Positions 16,719-26,034 of a stretch of DNA of 64,000 bases are shown here, piece after piece (position 1 is the first letter of the stretch; each line of letters opens with the position of its first letter). The DNA lies in the NCBI GenBank assembly GCA_039196965.1, contig JBCCUK010000005.1:81772-145771 (forward strand), given 5' to 3'. The stretch comes from CALLCD01 sp039196965. Its GTDB lineage: Bacteria; Pseudomonadota; Alphaproteobacteria; Caulobacterales; Hyphomonadaceae. The notes under the pieces are model-generated. The model was not told where the DNA came from. It saw only the letters and a program-made list of their open reading frames with translations, and ran no database searches. The translations under genes and the position numbers were made by a program.

Positions 16719-16808
16719 CATATCGCACGCAAAATACTTTGTCACGCACTCTGTCAGCTGAGACATCCGGCATCATGCCACTGTCGAACACCGATACTTA
16801 TCCAGAGT

Positions 16809-18824
16809 TTATAAACCGATCACGTTCCACTGGAACAGCATCCAGACGAATAGGAGAACGATAAGCGTAAAACCGGTAAGTCTGACTTTTTGAAAGTTGG
16901 TGCGGGTATGTCCCGCGAGTGCTAAGGCGTTTGTGGCAGCTAGGGCAACGGACAGAATTGCAATCACCCACGCGCCCACAAATACCAGCCTGAAGGCCGG
17001 TGTTGGATAGGCTTTATAGACAATGTTCTCATTCTGCGCGAGCTCAAGCAGGGTCAGGCCCGTGTGCAGAATGAATGCGAGAATGAGTAAGGAAACTCCG
17101 GCAACTACCCCTCTTTCAACAAGAGAAATCTTGCCGACTTTGTTTCTCCGAAAGCCCATGAAAGGCAGTGCATAACCGACGATAACAGAAATGCCGGCGA
17201 GCGCAGCGAGAATGGTGGGGGCAATAAATGTATAAGACCGGTTCTCAAATGTCAGTTTTTCATAGGCGCTATAGGGCGAATTGCCGAAGAACACCCTGGA
17301 CAGGGTGCCGTCCTCACCGGTTCCGAATGAAATAATGGATCCGTCGCGCAGAGACCTGAAGACGCCGTCACCATCCTTCTTGAACCTTATGGATCGGGAA
17401 CCGCCAGACATCAGGATATCCCCGTCATCTGTCGCACTAAGATTGAAGGTACTCACCACATTGGCGATTTTACCGAACCTCGTCTGGTTTCGCCGTGAGG
17501 TCAGGTATTTCCCGGATACCTCTTCCAGATTGACCACTTGTACAGGCGCGTCGGGCGTGGTCCCTTTATCCTCTTTCGGGAAAAAGTGTTCGACGATCCG
17601 ATCCGGTATTCGGCCCAGAATTCCGCTGGACGCGGTATTGCCTGATATGAAAACACCAAGCCCCAGCTCCGGGAATAAAACGAAGGTCGACCTAAAATCG
17701 TTGATTGATCCGCCATGTTCGATCACGTCGTAACCACCAATATTAAGCACCCAGAAGCCATGGGCGTTGCCGTTCACACCCGGTATGTGGCTGAAGAGCA
17801 CGCTATGCATGCGGTCGGCCGTTTCCGGCTGGAGCAACTCACTGTCTTCAAAGGCACCGTTGTTCAGGTGCGCGTGCATAAAGCTGCTGATATCGGCTGC
17901 TGTCGTTGAGATGGTCCCTGCTGCTTCATGCATAGCTATCGTGCTTGGGAAAGATTGGGTGTCATACCACCCATTGTCCCATCGATGGCTCTTGGACTCA
18001 TCCTCTCGCAAGGCTTCAATTTCCGGGGTGGTTGGCGCAGCAAGTGACTTTAGAACAACGGTCGAGCGCTCCATGCCGAGAGGCTGAAAAATCTCCTCGC
18101 GTATATACTCTGCATACGTCTTTCCAGAGACCCGCGCGATGATCTCGCCGAGCAGGGAATAGCTATAATTGGAATAGGAGACGAGTTCGCCGGGTGCACG
18201 TACCTGTGTCGGAGCGAGCCGTGCAAAGTGCTCTTCGCGCGGAAGATCCTCTAGTTCGGGTGTTTCACCATAGAACCCGAAAATCCTGTCTTCGAAACCG
18301 GCCGTATGAGTAAGAAGATCGGCAGTGGTGATCGCGCCTTTCGAGTCATCGAAGCCAAGGTCGCCGAGATAGGTCCGTATATCTGCGTCTAGGTCCACTT
18401 TGCCCTGTTCGACGAGCTGCATGATCGACGTTGCGGTGAACAATTTCGAAATCGACGCAATCCTGAACAGATGGATGTTTGGGTCGACAGGCGTATCGGT
18501 TTCCGAATCGGCGAGGCCATATCCCTTCAACAGAAGCGTATCCTCGGCGGAGACCACACTGATGACGGCTCCGGTTATGAACTGATCCTGCAGGGCCGTA
18601 GCCATGATGCCGTCAATAAATGTCTCCAGCGCCTGTCGATCTATTGCTGCTGCTGGTGCTGAAGAGCTTGGCTCAGGCGCGACCTCTTCCAGGAGCACCT
18701 CGGTTGCAACGGCGTCGTCAATGGTTGGAACAGGCGCAGTCTCCTGCGCGGTGGCCACAGGAGCAAAAAAGAGTACCGCAAGCAGGGCAGCGATAACGTT
18801 TGGTGATTCCGTGCTGATCCTCAT
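16809..18824 (-). CDS. Secreted/membrane serine hydrolase, beta-lactamase (class C) fold
   Basis: From the ATG at 18824 the product begins with a signal peptide (MRISTESPNVIAALLAVLFFAPVATAQ) and has 671 residues. The penicillin-binding/class C domain has the nucleophile motif RIASISKLF (SxxK), the YSNYSY motif and a late VIEHGGSINDFRS. After it comes a beta-rich linker and a C-terminal block of about four or five membrane spans (IAPTILAALAGISVIVGYALP onward). Proteins of this layout are D-aminopeptidase/esterase-like; the substrate is unknown. The frame is open to 18986 but the signal peptide fixes the likely start. Confidence 0.82.
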   Translation of the reverse strand: MRISTESPNVIAALLAVLFFAPVATAQETAPVPTIDDAVATEVLLEEVAPEPSSSAPAAAIDRQALETFIDGIMATALQDQFITGAVISVVSAEDTLLLKGYGLADSETDTPVDPNIHLFRIASISKLFTATSIMQLVEQGKVDLDADIRTYLGDLGFDDSKGAITTADLLTHTAGFEDRIFGFYGETPELEDLPREEHFARLAPTQVRAPGELVSYSNYSYSLLGEIIARVSGKTYAEYIREEIFQPLGMERSTVVLKSLAAPTTPEIEALREDESKSHRWDNGWYDTQSFPSTIAMHEAAGTISTTAADISSFMHAHLNNGAFEDSELLQPETADRMHSVLFSHIPGVNGNAHGFWVLNIGGYDVIEHGGSINDFRSTFVLFPELGLGVFISGNTASSGILGRIPDRIVEHFFPKEDKGTTPDAPVQVVNLEEVSGKYLTSRRNQTRFGKIANVVSTFNLSATDDGDILMSGGSRSIRFKKDGDGVFRSLRDGSIISFGTGEDGTLSRVFFGNSPYSAYEKLTFENRSYTFIAPTILAALAGISVIVGYALPFMGFRRNKVGKISLVERGVVAGVSLLILAFILHTGLTLLELAQNENIVYKAYPTPAFRLVFVGAWVIAILSVALAATNALALAGHTRTNFQKVRLTGFTLIVLLFVWMLFQWNVIGL

Positions 18825-19037
18825 GTGCCAATACTGGCCCAACCATGCGCGAAGCCGGCCACGCGAAATAATCGATGTTCCATCGCCACAACTCATACAA
18901 CCCCCTGGCAGGTAATGACCTGCAAATCTGACATTGCTATTGCTTCGCAATAAAAGCAGCCTCGGGCCATATGGGCAAATCTGCATTTGCGGATAGAGTC
19001 GGGCAATCTCGACAAGATCAATTCAGGACTGGCTTCC

Positions 19038-19985
19038 ATGACGCGTTACAAGTATCTAGCATTGGCTATTGGCCTCGGTTTCCTCGCTGCATGTTCGCCG
19101 TCCGGCGAGGGTGGCCAATCCGTTGATGATGGTGCGGTCGCATCTAACACCATACCTGCGGCATCAGCCGTTGCGGGACCGGCCCTCTGGCGCGTCGCCG
19201 ACGAGGACACAACTGTTTTCCTTTTCGGCACGGTGCACGTCATGCGTCCGGAAACCGAGTGGTTGAAGGACGAAATCGTCACCATCATCAAGGATGCTGA
19301 CGCGATCTATCTGGAAGCTGATGTTGAGGGGGCGGCGGCCCAGAACGCTGTTGTCGAGGCCGTTACGCGCCTCGGCCTTTACACTGACGGATCGACGCTG
19401 AGCGACCGGCTCGATGCGTCCGAAGAAGAAGAGCTCGATGATGCATTAGAGGTATTGGGCGTTCCGCCGTCCGGGTTCGATAATCTGCAGCCATGGTTCG
19501 CCGCCATCCAATTGTCGGATGTCCATTTGCAAAATCAGGGCTTTAGCCGCAATGCGGGTGTCGAGCGCGTGCTTGGAGATGCAGCCTCGGCGGCAGGCGT
19601 TCCGAAGCGCTTTCTGGAGACGGGAGCCGAGCAGATCGAACTATTGGCGAGCATCTCCGAGGACGGGCAGATTGCCATGCTGGTCGAGACGGCTCGGCAA
19701 ATCGAGGAGGAACCGGACCTTCTAGACGTGATGATTACCGAGTGGCTGGAGGGTGACGTACAATCCTTAGGTGCCCTAATCGCTGAAGACGAAACATTCG
19801 TTTCTGCCGAAACGACCGCGATTATGCTTACGGACCGGAATAGGAACTGGGCGCGGCAGATAGATGAGCTTTTGGAACAGGAAGCCGGTGAATATTTTGT
19901 CGCCGTTGGTGCTGCACACCTTGTCGGCGAGGATAGTCTGCAGGATCAATTGAAAGGTTTTGGTCATATTGCCGACAGATTGTGA
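19038..19985 (+). CDS. TraB/GumN family lipoprotein, copy 1
   Basis: The ATG at 19038 follows AGGA and opens a lipoprotein signal ending GFLAACSPSG. The 315-residue protein has the family core: LWRVADEDTTVFLFGTVHVM near the N terminus and VAVGAAHLVGEDSL near the C terminus, with GTVH and GAAHL as the conserved His motifs. TraB/GumN proteins resemble Tiki-type metalloproteases, but the bacterial members are poorly characterised. It is followed 29 bp later by a paralogue with the same motifs. Confidence 0.85.
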   Translation: MTRYKYLALAIGLGFLAACSPSGEGGQSVDDGAVASNTIPAASAVAGPALWRVADEDTTVFLFGTVHVMRPETEWLKDEIVTIIKDADAIYLEADVEGAAAQNAVVEAVTRLGLYTDGSTLSDRLDASEEEELDDALEVLGVPPSGFDNLQPWFAAIQLSDVHLQNQGFSRNAGVERVLGDAASAAGVPKRFLETGAEQIELLASISEDGQIAMLVETARQIEEEPDLLDVMITEWLEGDVQSLGALIAEDETFVSAETTAIMLTDRNRNWARQIDELLEQEAGEYFVAVGAAHLVGEDSLQDQLKGFGHIADRL

Positions 19986-20014
19986 GCTTGATCTGACCTT
20001 TCGAGGAGGCGGCA

Positions 20015-20893
20015 ATGAAAACGGTAGTCACTGCACTTGCAACAACACTCTTGTCCTTGGCTGCAGTACATGCAGAGCCCGCCATGTGGACGCTCGCCGA
20101 TGAGGATACGACGATCCAGCTCGTTGGTACGGTCCATCTTTTGCCGCCTGGAACGGAGTGGCGGACCGAGCGCATTGATCATGCCTTTGAGGTAGCCGAC
20201 AAGGTTTGCTTCGAACTGGATGCCGTCGGACGGGTCGCTGAAGTCGCTTCTCTGAGTTTTCGTCGTGGGATTATGCCCTCTGGCGAGCGCATGACCGACT
20301 ATCTCAACGAGGAAGAAACCGAAGATCTGAAAGCGCTGGCTGCAGAACTCGGTATTCCCTTTCCGAGCATAAACGTCATGCAGCCCTGGTTCGCCGGACT
20401 GACAGTCGAGCAATATGTCGCCAGTCGGGCGGGGTTCAAGGAAGGCGTGGAGTTCACGTTATATCCTGAAGTGCTCGAAAGCGGGAAAACACTCTGCGAA
20501 CTCGAAACCGTCGAGGAGCAATTGGGTGCCTTATCGACTTTGAGCCTGGAGGAGCAATTCAAGGTGCTCCGCGCCTCTCAAGAGGAACTGGATGATATCG
20601 GTGCTGCGGCCCTCATCGATACCTACATTCAGGAGTTTGATGAACTCGTCGCCCTTTGGCTCGCTGGCGATGTGAACTCGATCGGTGAAAAGGTGACGCC
20701 GAATGAGCTTGGCAGTGAGACCTATTACAACGCGATCCTTCTGTCCCGAAACAGGAACTGGGTGCCGAGAATAGAAGCCCTTCTGGAAGAGGAGGGGAAT
20801 GTTTTGATCGCCGTCGGTGCGGCCCACCTTGCCGGCCCCGACAGCGTGATCACCATGCTACGGGACAAAGGATACAAAGTTGAGGGCCCCTAG
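20015..20893 (+). CDS. TraB/GumN family exported protein, copy 2
   Basis: The 292-residue product has a cleavable signal peptide (MKTVVTALATTLLSLAAVHA) and no lipobox, unlike copy 1. The shared core is clear: WTLADEDTTIQLVGTVHLLPPGTEW and IAVGAAHLAGPDSV, and between them NVMQPWFAGL matches NLQPWFAAIQL of copy 1. The pair is a tandem duplication with diverged membrane anchoring. A GAGGAGG ribosome site precedes the start. The stop abuts the convergent PLP-enzyme gene. Confidence 0.85.
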   Translation: MKTVVTALATTLLSLAAVHAEPAMWTLADEDTTIQLVGTVHLLPPGTEWRTERIDHAFEVADKVCFELDAVGRVAEVASLSFRRGIMPSGERMTDYLNEEETEDLKALAAELGIPFPSINVMQPWFAGLTVEQYVASRAGFKEGVEFTLYPEVLESGKTLCELETVEEQLGALSTLSLEEQFKVLRASQEELDDIGAAALIDTYIQEFDELVALWLAGDVNSIGEKVTPNELGSETYYNAILLSRNRNWVPRIEALLEEEGNVLIAVGAAHLAGPDSVITMLRDKGYKVEGP

Positions 20894-22015
20894 CTAAACC
20901 GCTTTCAGGGCAGCTTCAATTCCATCCCAAAGCTGCCCGGCAGGCTCGCATCCGACAGAGAGACGGATAAAGCCTTCAGCCACGTCTTCGCCCCACCTTG
21001 CGCGCCGTTCCGCTGAGGAGTGGACGCTGCCGAAACTTGTCGCCGAACAGGTGACCTCACTTGCCGCAATGAAAGCCTCCGCCGCTGCTTTGCTTGCGAG
21101 TGTAAATCCGATGATGAATCCAAACGCTGTTGCTTGGGTTTTCATCAGAGTATGGGACGGATCATCGACAAGCCCCGGATAGCGGACGGATTTGACCGCT
21201 ATATGGTTCTTCAGCTGATGGGCGATATCCATCGCATTGGCGCACATGCGCTGTAGCCGGACTTCCAGTGTTTCGATTCCGCGATAAACGAGGGCAGCTT
21301 CAGCTGGTCCCGGGATCGCGCCTGCATATCTCCGCCAGGTCTCAACCTGCGCCATGATGTCCTTATCTCTCGACGCGGCATGGCCGAAGAGGAGATCGCC
21401 ATGGCCGGACATGGCCTTGGTGTCCGACACCGCGACAGCGTCGACACCCATGTCGAGGGGCTGCTGCAGAAGTGGCGTAAGTGTCGTATTGTCGGCTGCG
21501 ACCATGGCTCCGGCTGCTTTCGCCCGGGCCACAACGTCCGCAATGTCACAAACATCCAGCCCCGGGTTCGACGGAGTTTCGATCCAGACAAGGCGCGCGC
21601 CATCGAAATGCGTATTGCCGAACTCAGGTGTCGGCACGTAGGTCACCTCAATATCAATGGGCCGCAAGGCCTGCTCGGCGAAGGCCCGGACGCCGTAATA
21701 GCCGTCGCTCGGCATGATCAGCCGGTCGCCCGGACGCAGCTGCGTATAAAGGATAGCGGCAATAGCGGCCATGCCCGACGGGAAGACAATGGCCGGTGCG
21801 GCTTCAAGGATGGAGATTTGTGCTTCCACGGCTGTCCATGTCGGATTGGCTTCCCGGGTATAGCTGTAGTCACCGTCTTTCGGATCATCGGGCAGGTAAA
21901 ACGCGCTCGTCTGGTGGATCGGTGGACTGATCGGATCTCCACGGTTCAGACCATGGGAACGATGGTGAAGCAGCTGAACCAGCCGTTCATCCATGGAAGG
22001 CTTGGGGCTATCCAT
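20894..22015 (-). CDS. PLP-dependent trans-sulfuration enzyme (cystathionine lyase/synthase family)
   Basis: The 373-residue protein is a fold-type I Cys/Met metabolism enzyme. It shows YSYTREANPTWTAVEAQISILE, VFPSGMAAIAA, the tyrosine segment DGYYGVRAF, the PLP phosphate and ring region WIETPSNPGLDV, and the Schiff-base Lys in AVSDTKAMSGHGD. Members are cystathionine beta-lyase (MetC), gamma-lyase or gamma-synthase; the specificity cannot be fixed from sequence, though MetC-type lyase is most likely. Its start overlaps the ABC ATPase stop by 8 bp, so the two are translated from one message. Confidence 0.85.
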   Translation of the reverse strand: MDSPKPSMDERLVQLLHHRSHGLNRGDPISPPIHQTSAFYLPDDPKDGDYSYTREANPTWTAVEAQISILEAAPAIVFPSGMAAIAAILYTQLRPGDRLIMPSDGYYGVRAFAEQALRPIDIEVTYVPTPEFGNTHFDGARLVWIETPSNPGLDVCDIADVVARAKAAGAMVAADNTTLTPLLQQPLDMGVDAVAVSDTKAMSGHGDLLFGHAASRDKDIMAQVETWRRYAGAIPGPAEAALVYRGIETLEVRLQRMCANAMDIAHQLKNHIAVKSVRYPGLVDDPSHTLMKTQATAFGFIIGFTLASKAAAEAFIAASEVTCSATSFGSVHSSAERRARWGEDVAEGFIRLSVGCEPAGQLWDGIEAALKAV

Positions 22016-22946
22016 TGCTGGTCAGCGCCACGAAGACGTCTTCCAGATCGGGTTCCTCGGTGGCGAGATCCGCAATCCCGATGCCTGCTTCGCGGACGGT
22101 TTCGAGCAGACGGCCGATGCCGGTTTCAGATGTTTTATAGGTGATTGCGAGTGTGCCGTCGGTCCGAAGGTTCGTGTCGAGGCTTGCAAGACCCGCCGGT
22201 ACCGCGGAGAGCATCTCTCTCGGTGTCACCGTCAGTGTCTTATGATCGAGCCGTTTCAGCAGTTCCGATGTCGGTTCCGCCGCGATGATCTCGCCATGAT
22301 TCACGATGGCGATCGTATCGCAAAGCTCTTCGGCTTCTTCGAGATAATGCGTTGTTAGAATGATCGTCGTGCCCGCCACATGCAGTTCGCGCACATAGTC
22401 CCAGAGGCTGCGGCGAAGCTCTACGTCAACACCCGCAGTCGGCTCGTCTAGGATCAGAACCGGCGGCGCATGTACCAGGGCCTTGGCGACCATGAGCCGC
22501 CTCTTCATCCCGCCTGAAAGCTGACGGACATAAGCATCCTTTTTGTCGCCAAGGCCGACAGCTTCAAGGATCTCAGTTGTACGCCGCTCTTTTTCCGGAA
22601 CACCGAAATATCCCGCCATCAGCTCCAGCGTTTCTTCCGGTGTGAAGAATGGATCGGATATGATCTCCTGGTTGACGACACCTATGGCGGCGCGCGACTG
22701 GCGGGGATACCGGTCAATATCCATGCCCCAGATTTCGGCGTGGCCGCTTGTCTTCGTGACAAGCCCGGCGAGAATGTTGATGAAGGTCGACTTGCCTGCG
22801 CCGTTCGGTCCGAGAAGTCCGAAAATCGATCCCCTCGCAATATCAAGCGTCAGTCCCTTAAGGGCATGCTTTGCCTCAACCTTGCCGACAGCAGGATAGA
22901 TCTTTTGCAGGTCTCGAACCGAAATGGCTTGATCTGGAAGGGACAT
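22008..22946 (-). CDS. ABC transporter ATP-binding protein
   Basis: The ATPase has Walker A LLGPNGAGKSTFINIL, Q-loop VNQEII, signature LSGGMKRRLMVAKAL, Walker B VLILDEPTAGVDVELR and a switch His in LTTHYLEEAEELC. The C-terminal extension resembles drug/lipid exporter ATPases of the DrrA/CcmA type. I take the ATG at 22946 (312 residues), the point where the domain begins; upstream ATGs at 22979 and 23036 remain possible. No permease gene is adjacent, which is unusual for this class. The PLP-enzyme gene follows directly. Confidence 0.85.
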   Translation of the reverse strand: MSLPDQAISVRDLQKIYPAVGKVEAKHALKGLTLDIARGSIFGLLGPNGAGKSTFINILAGLVTKTSGHAEIWGMDIDRYPRQSRAAIGVVNQEIISDPFFTPEETLELMAGYFGVPEKERRTTEILEAVGLGDKKDAYVRQLSGGMKRRLMVAKALVHAPPVLILDEPTAGVDVELRRSLWDYVRELHVAGTTIILTTHYLEEAEELCDTIAIVNHGEIIAAEPTSELLKRLDHKTLTVTPREMLSAVPAGLASLDTNLRTDGTLAITYKTSETGIGRLLETVREAGIGIADLATEEPDLEDVFVALTSNG

Positions 22947-23109
22947 TGGCACGCTGACATCTTTCCGTAGGTGATACATCGTAGGTAGGATGGCTTGCTG
23001 TCTTGAGCAATCCTCATGGTGAAAGCGAGAGGGCAAGAGTATTACCCCAATTTAGGGGTTTGGGTCTTTTCGCCGGGACCGGCTATCATTCGTCGGGGAA
23101 GGGGGACAT

Positions 23110-24234
23110 ATGGCGAAATCACCAATTATTCCGCAGTCCTGGGAAACGATTGAGGCGCGTTCCGGATTTTCTGGTCTGCGCAATATCGCCGAGAGCGACG
23201 TGCTGCCGCGGCTTGAAAAGGCAACGGTCCGGATTCAGGAGACCAATCCGATCAATGCGACCTACGGGCCCGGTTGTTTCGTCGCCATGATTGGGATGAT
23301 GGTCGCCTATGCTTTGACGACCACATTCGGAATTATCGGGCTGATTGTTGCCGGCCTGATTGCCTGGTTTGTCGGCAAGCCTGCCATCTTTGAGGTGGCG
23401 AAACGCTATATCAGAAAACTGATTGATGACCTTGCCTTCCGCCATTCGGTTTTCTCGCCCATCGCCCAGCATTTGGGATTCTGCTATATCGCCGCACCGG
23501 GTGGCAGTGCGGGCATTATTCAACAGCAGAGCAAGGAAGGTCCCTTTCAGGACGTTTTTCGCCAGCTCGGAGAAGCATTCGAAGAGTACGGGGGTCAGGA
23601 TGAGGCCGTTGCCGCTGCCCGAGCGTCTGGTCTGGTTGAGCTTGCAACAGTCATACATATCGGCGCGGCAGATGAGGAAACAAAGAAAGCTAGGGAGACG
23701 GGTCTCACCCGTCTGGAGGATGGTTTCTCCGGCGACAGGGCGGGGCTGCATTTCGATGCTTTTGAAGTCGTGCGCAACTCCAGGCGGACGAATGACGGCA
23801 AAACCTATCCTGCCGAACATGCACTGCTTATTGTCCTGAAATTGCCGCGCGGCCTGCAAGGCACCACGCAGTTTCGGTCGCGGAAAATCGGATGGCATAG
23901 AGCCGGGGAAGCTGAGCGGCTGGAAGCTGTTAAACTGGAATCTACCGAGTTTGCTGACCGTTTCCGGGTGCGCTCAAACGATCAGGTCGAAGCGCGGTTC
24001 GTCTTTACGCCTGACGTGATGGCCCGGGTGACGGAGCTTGCCCATGGCGAGGATATTCGCGCAACGGCCCAGGATCAGCACCTCGTCTTTGCCATTGAAG
24101 GGCCGAACCGGTTCGATCTGACGAGCGCTGATACCGGCCTGAAAGGTGATGAAGCCCTTCGCCTCGCCCTGCAGCAGATTGGAGAAATGCTGGATCTTGT
24201 GGACGCCGTGTCCGATGCGTTCGGGATTGAGTAG
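23110..24234 (+). CDS. DUF3137 membrane protein
   Basis: The 374-residue protein has two adjacent transmembrane helices around residues 55-90 (FVAMIGMMVAYALTTTFGIIGLIVAGLIAWFVG) and a long soluble C-terminal region. This contains KPAIFEVAKRYIRKLIDDLA and HFDAFEVVRNSRRTNDGKTYPAEHALLIVL, features of DUF3137. The biochemical function is unknown. An AGGGGGAC ribosome site precedes the start. It is monocistronic, diverging from the ABC gene and converging with the AhpD-like gene with only 4 bp between stops. Confidence 0.75.
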   Translation: MAKSPIIPQSWETIEARSGFSGLRNIAESDVLPRLEKATVRIQETNPINATYGPGCFVAMIGMMVAYALTTTFGIIGLIVAGLIAWFVGKPAIFEVAKRYIRKLIDDLAFRHSVFSPIAQHLGFCYIAAPGGSAGIIQQQSKEGPFQDVFRQLGEAFEEYGGQDEAVAAARASGLVELATVIHIGAADEETKKARETGLTRLEDGFSGDRAGLHFDAFEVVRNSRRTNDGKTYPAEHALLIVLKLPRGLQGTTQFRSRKIGWHRAGEAERLEAVKLESTEFADRFRVRSNDQVEARFVFTPDVMARVTELAHGEDIRATAQDQHLVFAIEGPNRFDLTSADTGLKGDEALRLALQQIGEMLDLVDAVSDAFGIE

Positions 24235-24238
24235 CTCT

Positions 24239-24829
24239 TTATATGTCCGCCTCTTCGGTCTCGTGCGACAATCCCAGAATGTCGTATTCGGTAGATGCGC
24301 CAAGCCCCAGCGATGTGCGATTGCCATAATTGAAATAGGCTGTCACCTGATTGATTTCGACAATTTCACCATCGTCGAATCCAGCTTCGCGGAGTGCTTT
24401 AACATCGGTTTCGACCATCTCGCCTGGGGTGCCGGTCAGCTTAGCGGCGTATGTCAGCGCCGCCTTGTACCGCGCTTCAATGGGAACAGAATCGATCTCT
24501 CCAGATTTTAAGGCGGCAATAATTGGACCCGCCATGTCATCGCCAATCAATCCATGCAGACCCGCTGAGTGATGATCCCTGCAATAGCAGCATTTATTCA
24601 GTATGCTGACATAGGCGCCGATCATCTCTAGTGCCCATTTCGGAATGGCATTGCCAGCATGATGCAAGACATTCCTGTAAAGGGCCATATGGCCCTCAAG
24701 CGTGTGGGGCCTTAGGGAATGGGCGAGCATGACATCGTCAACCACATCGCCCTGCCCCTTGATCTGGTCATAGAGCTTTTTAAGGCGGCCGGTCGAAGCC
24801 TCAAGCGGAATGATTTTTATCCAGCTCAT
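24239..24829 (-). CDS. AhpD-like / carboxymuconolactone decarboxylase family, peroxidase-related
   Basis: The 196-residue all-helical protein has the CxxC redox centre ILNKCCYCRDHHSAGL, the AhpD-like motif with a conserved His three residues after the second Cys. It matches the group annotated as peroxidase-related enzymes, likely alkyl-hydroperoxide or thiol redox activity. The stop/start overlap with ftsY is ATGA (4 bp), so it is translationally coupled downstream of mtaB-ftsY. Confidence 0.8.
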   Translation of the reverse strand: MSWIKIIPLEASTGRLKKLYDQIKGQGDVVDDVMLAHSLRPHTLEGHMALYRNVLHHAGNAIPKWALEMIGAYVSILNKCCYCRDHHSAGLHGLIGDDMAGPIIAALKSGEIDSVPIEARYKAALTYAAKLTGTPGEMVETDVKALREAGFDDGEIVEINQVTAYFNYGNRTSLGLGASTEYDILGLSHETEEADI

Positions 24830-26034
24830 TTATCTATCGCTTCCAACCCCACCAACGCTTTCGCATAGGCTTCGGCGGAGAAGGGCTGCAGATCTTCAGC
24901 CTTTTCGCCAACACCGACAAAGTGGATCGGCAGGGCATGGGCTTCGGCGATAGCGACGAGGACGCCGCCTTTCGCAGTTCCGTCAAGCTTGGTCATAACG
25001 AGGCCGGTGACGCCTGCCGTGTGACGGAAGGCTTCAACTTGAGAGAGAGCATTCTGCCCGACAGTGGCATCAAGGACGAGGATTACGTCGTGGGGCGCGT
25101 CCGGGTCTAGCTTTTGCGTGACACGGACGATTTTGGAGAGCTCGCTCATTAGCTCTGTCTTGTTCTGTAAACGGCCCGCCGTGTCGATCAGGATGAGATC
25201 ATAGTTTTCAGCCTTCGCCCGCTCAACGGCTTCAAAGACAAGCCCTGCAGCATCGGCTCCCGGCGCTTTTGCCATCACCTCGATACCGGCTCGCTCTCCC
25301 CATACGGACAATTGCTCGATGGCCGCCGCGCGAAATGTATCTCCGGCGACCAGCATTGCCTTCGCACCTTGTTCTTTCAGGCGAGACGCAATCTTGCCGA
25401 TCGTGGTCGTCTTGCCGGAGCCATTGACGCCAACAAACATGACGATGCGCGGGCGCGGGCCATCGGCAAAATCGACAATTTGTTCGCGGGGAGCCATGAT
25501 TTCGGTAATCTCACCGGCTAGGGCGGCCTTGATTTCCTCGTCGGTGATTTCCTTCTCAAAGCGATCTTTGGCGATGTGCGCGGTGACACGGGCAGCGACT
25601 TTCGCGCCAAGGTCAGAGGTGATGAGGAGATCTTCCAGCTCTTCCAACGTGTCGTCGTCGAGCTTCTTCCTGGTGAAGACGCCGGTAATGCCGTCTGAGA
25701 GTTTCGATGAGGACCGTCTCAGGCCTGACGTCAGCTTCGAAAAGAAGCCCGGATCTTTCGTCTCTTCGGCGGGATCATCTGGTGTCTCCTGCTCCAGCGT
25801 TTCTTCCGTATCGGGAATAGGATCTGGTGCGGTCTCAGCATCGAGTGCAGCGGATATCACCGAAGGATTGTCGTCTGGTACGGTAGAAGCTACAGGTGAT
25901 GCTTCAGTTTCCACCACTGTCGTCGAAGATTCGGTCGGCTCGGCCGTCGCCGCGATTGCGTCCTCCGCCTCCATCGCCTTTCCGGCTTCAAGGGCTTCGT
26001 CCTTTTTCTTCTTCTTGCCGAACCAGAGGATCAT
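24826..26034 (-). CDS. ftsY: FtsY, signal recognition particle receptor
   Basis: FtsY is the GTPase that docks SRP-ribosome complexes at the inner membrane. The N terminus starts with a lysine-rich stretch (MILWFGKKKKKDEAL), then about 90 residues rich in Glu, Ala and Thr that form the usual acidic A domain. The NG domain follows: FVGVNGSGKTTTIGK (G1), AGDTFRAAAIEQL, ILIDTAGRLQNK (G3), VMTKLDGTAKGG (G4) and HFVGVGEKAEDL. Length 402. It overlaps mtaB by 4 bp upstream and the AhpD-like gene by 4 bp downstream. Confidence 0.95.
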   Translation of the reverse strand: MILWFGKKKKKDEALEAGKAMEAEDAIAATAEPTESSTTVVETEASPVASTVPDDNPSVISAALDAETAPDPIPDTEETLEQETPDDPAEETKDPGFFSKLTSGLRRSSSKLSDGITGVFTRKKLDDDTLEELEDLLITSDLGAKVAARVTAHIAKDRFEKEITDEEIKAALAGEITEIMAPREQIVDFADGPRPRIVMFVGVNGSGKTTTIGKIASRLKEQGAKAMLVAGDTFRAAAIEQLSVWGERAGIEVMAKAPGADAAGLVFEAVERAKAENYDLILIDTAGRLQNKTELMSELSKIVRVTQKLDPDAPHDVILVLDATVGQNALSQVEAFRHTAGVTGLVMTKLDGTAKGGVLVAIAEAHALPIHFVGVGEKAEDLQPFSAEAYAKALVGLEAIDK

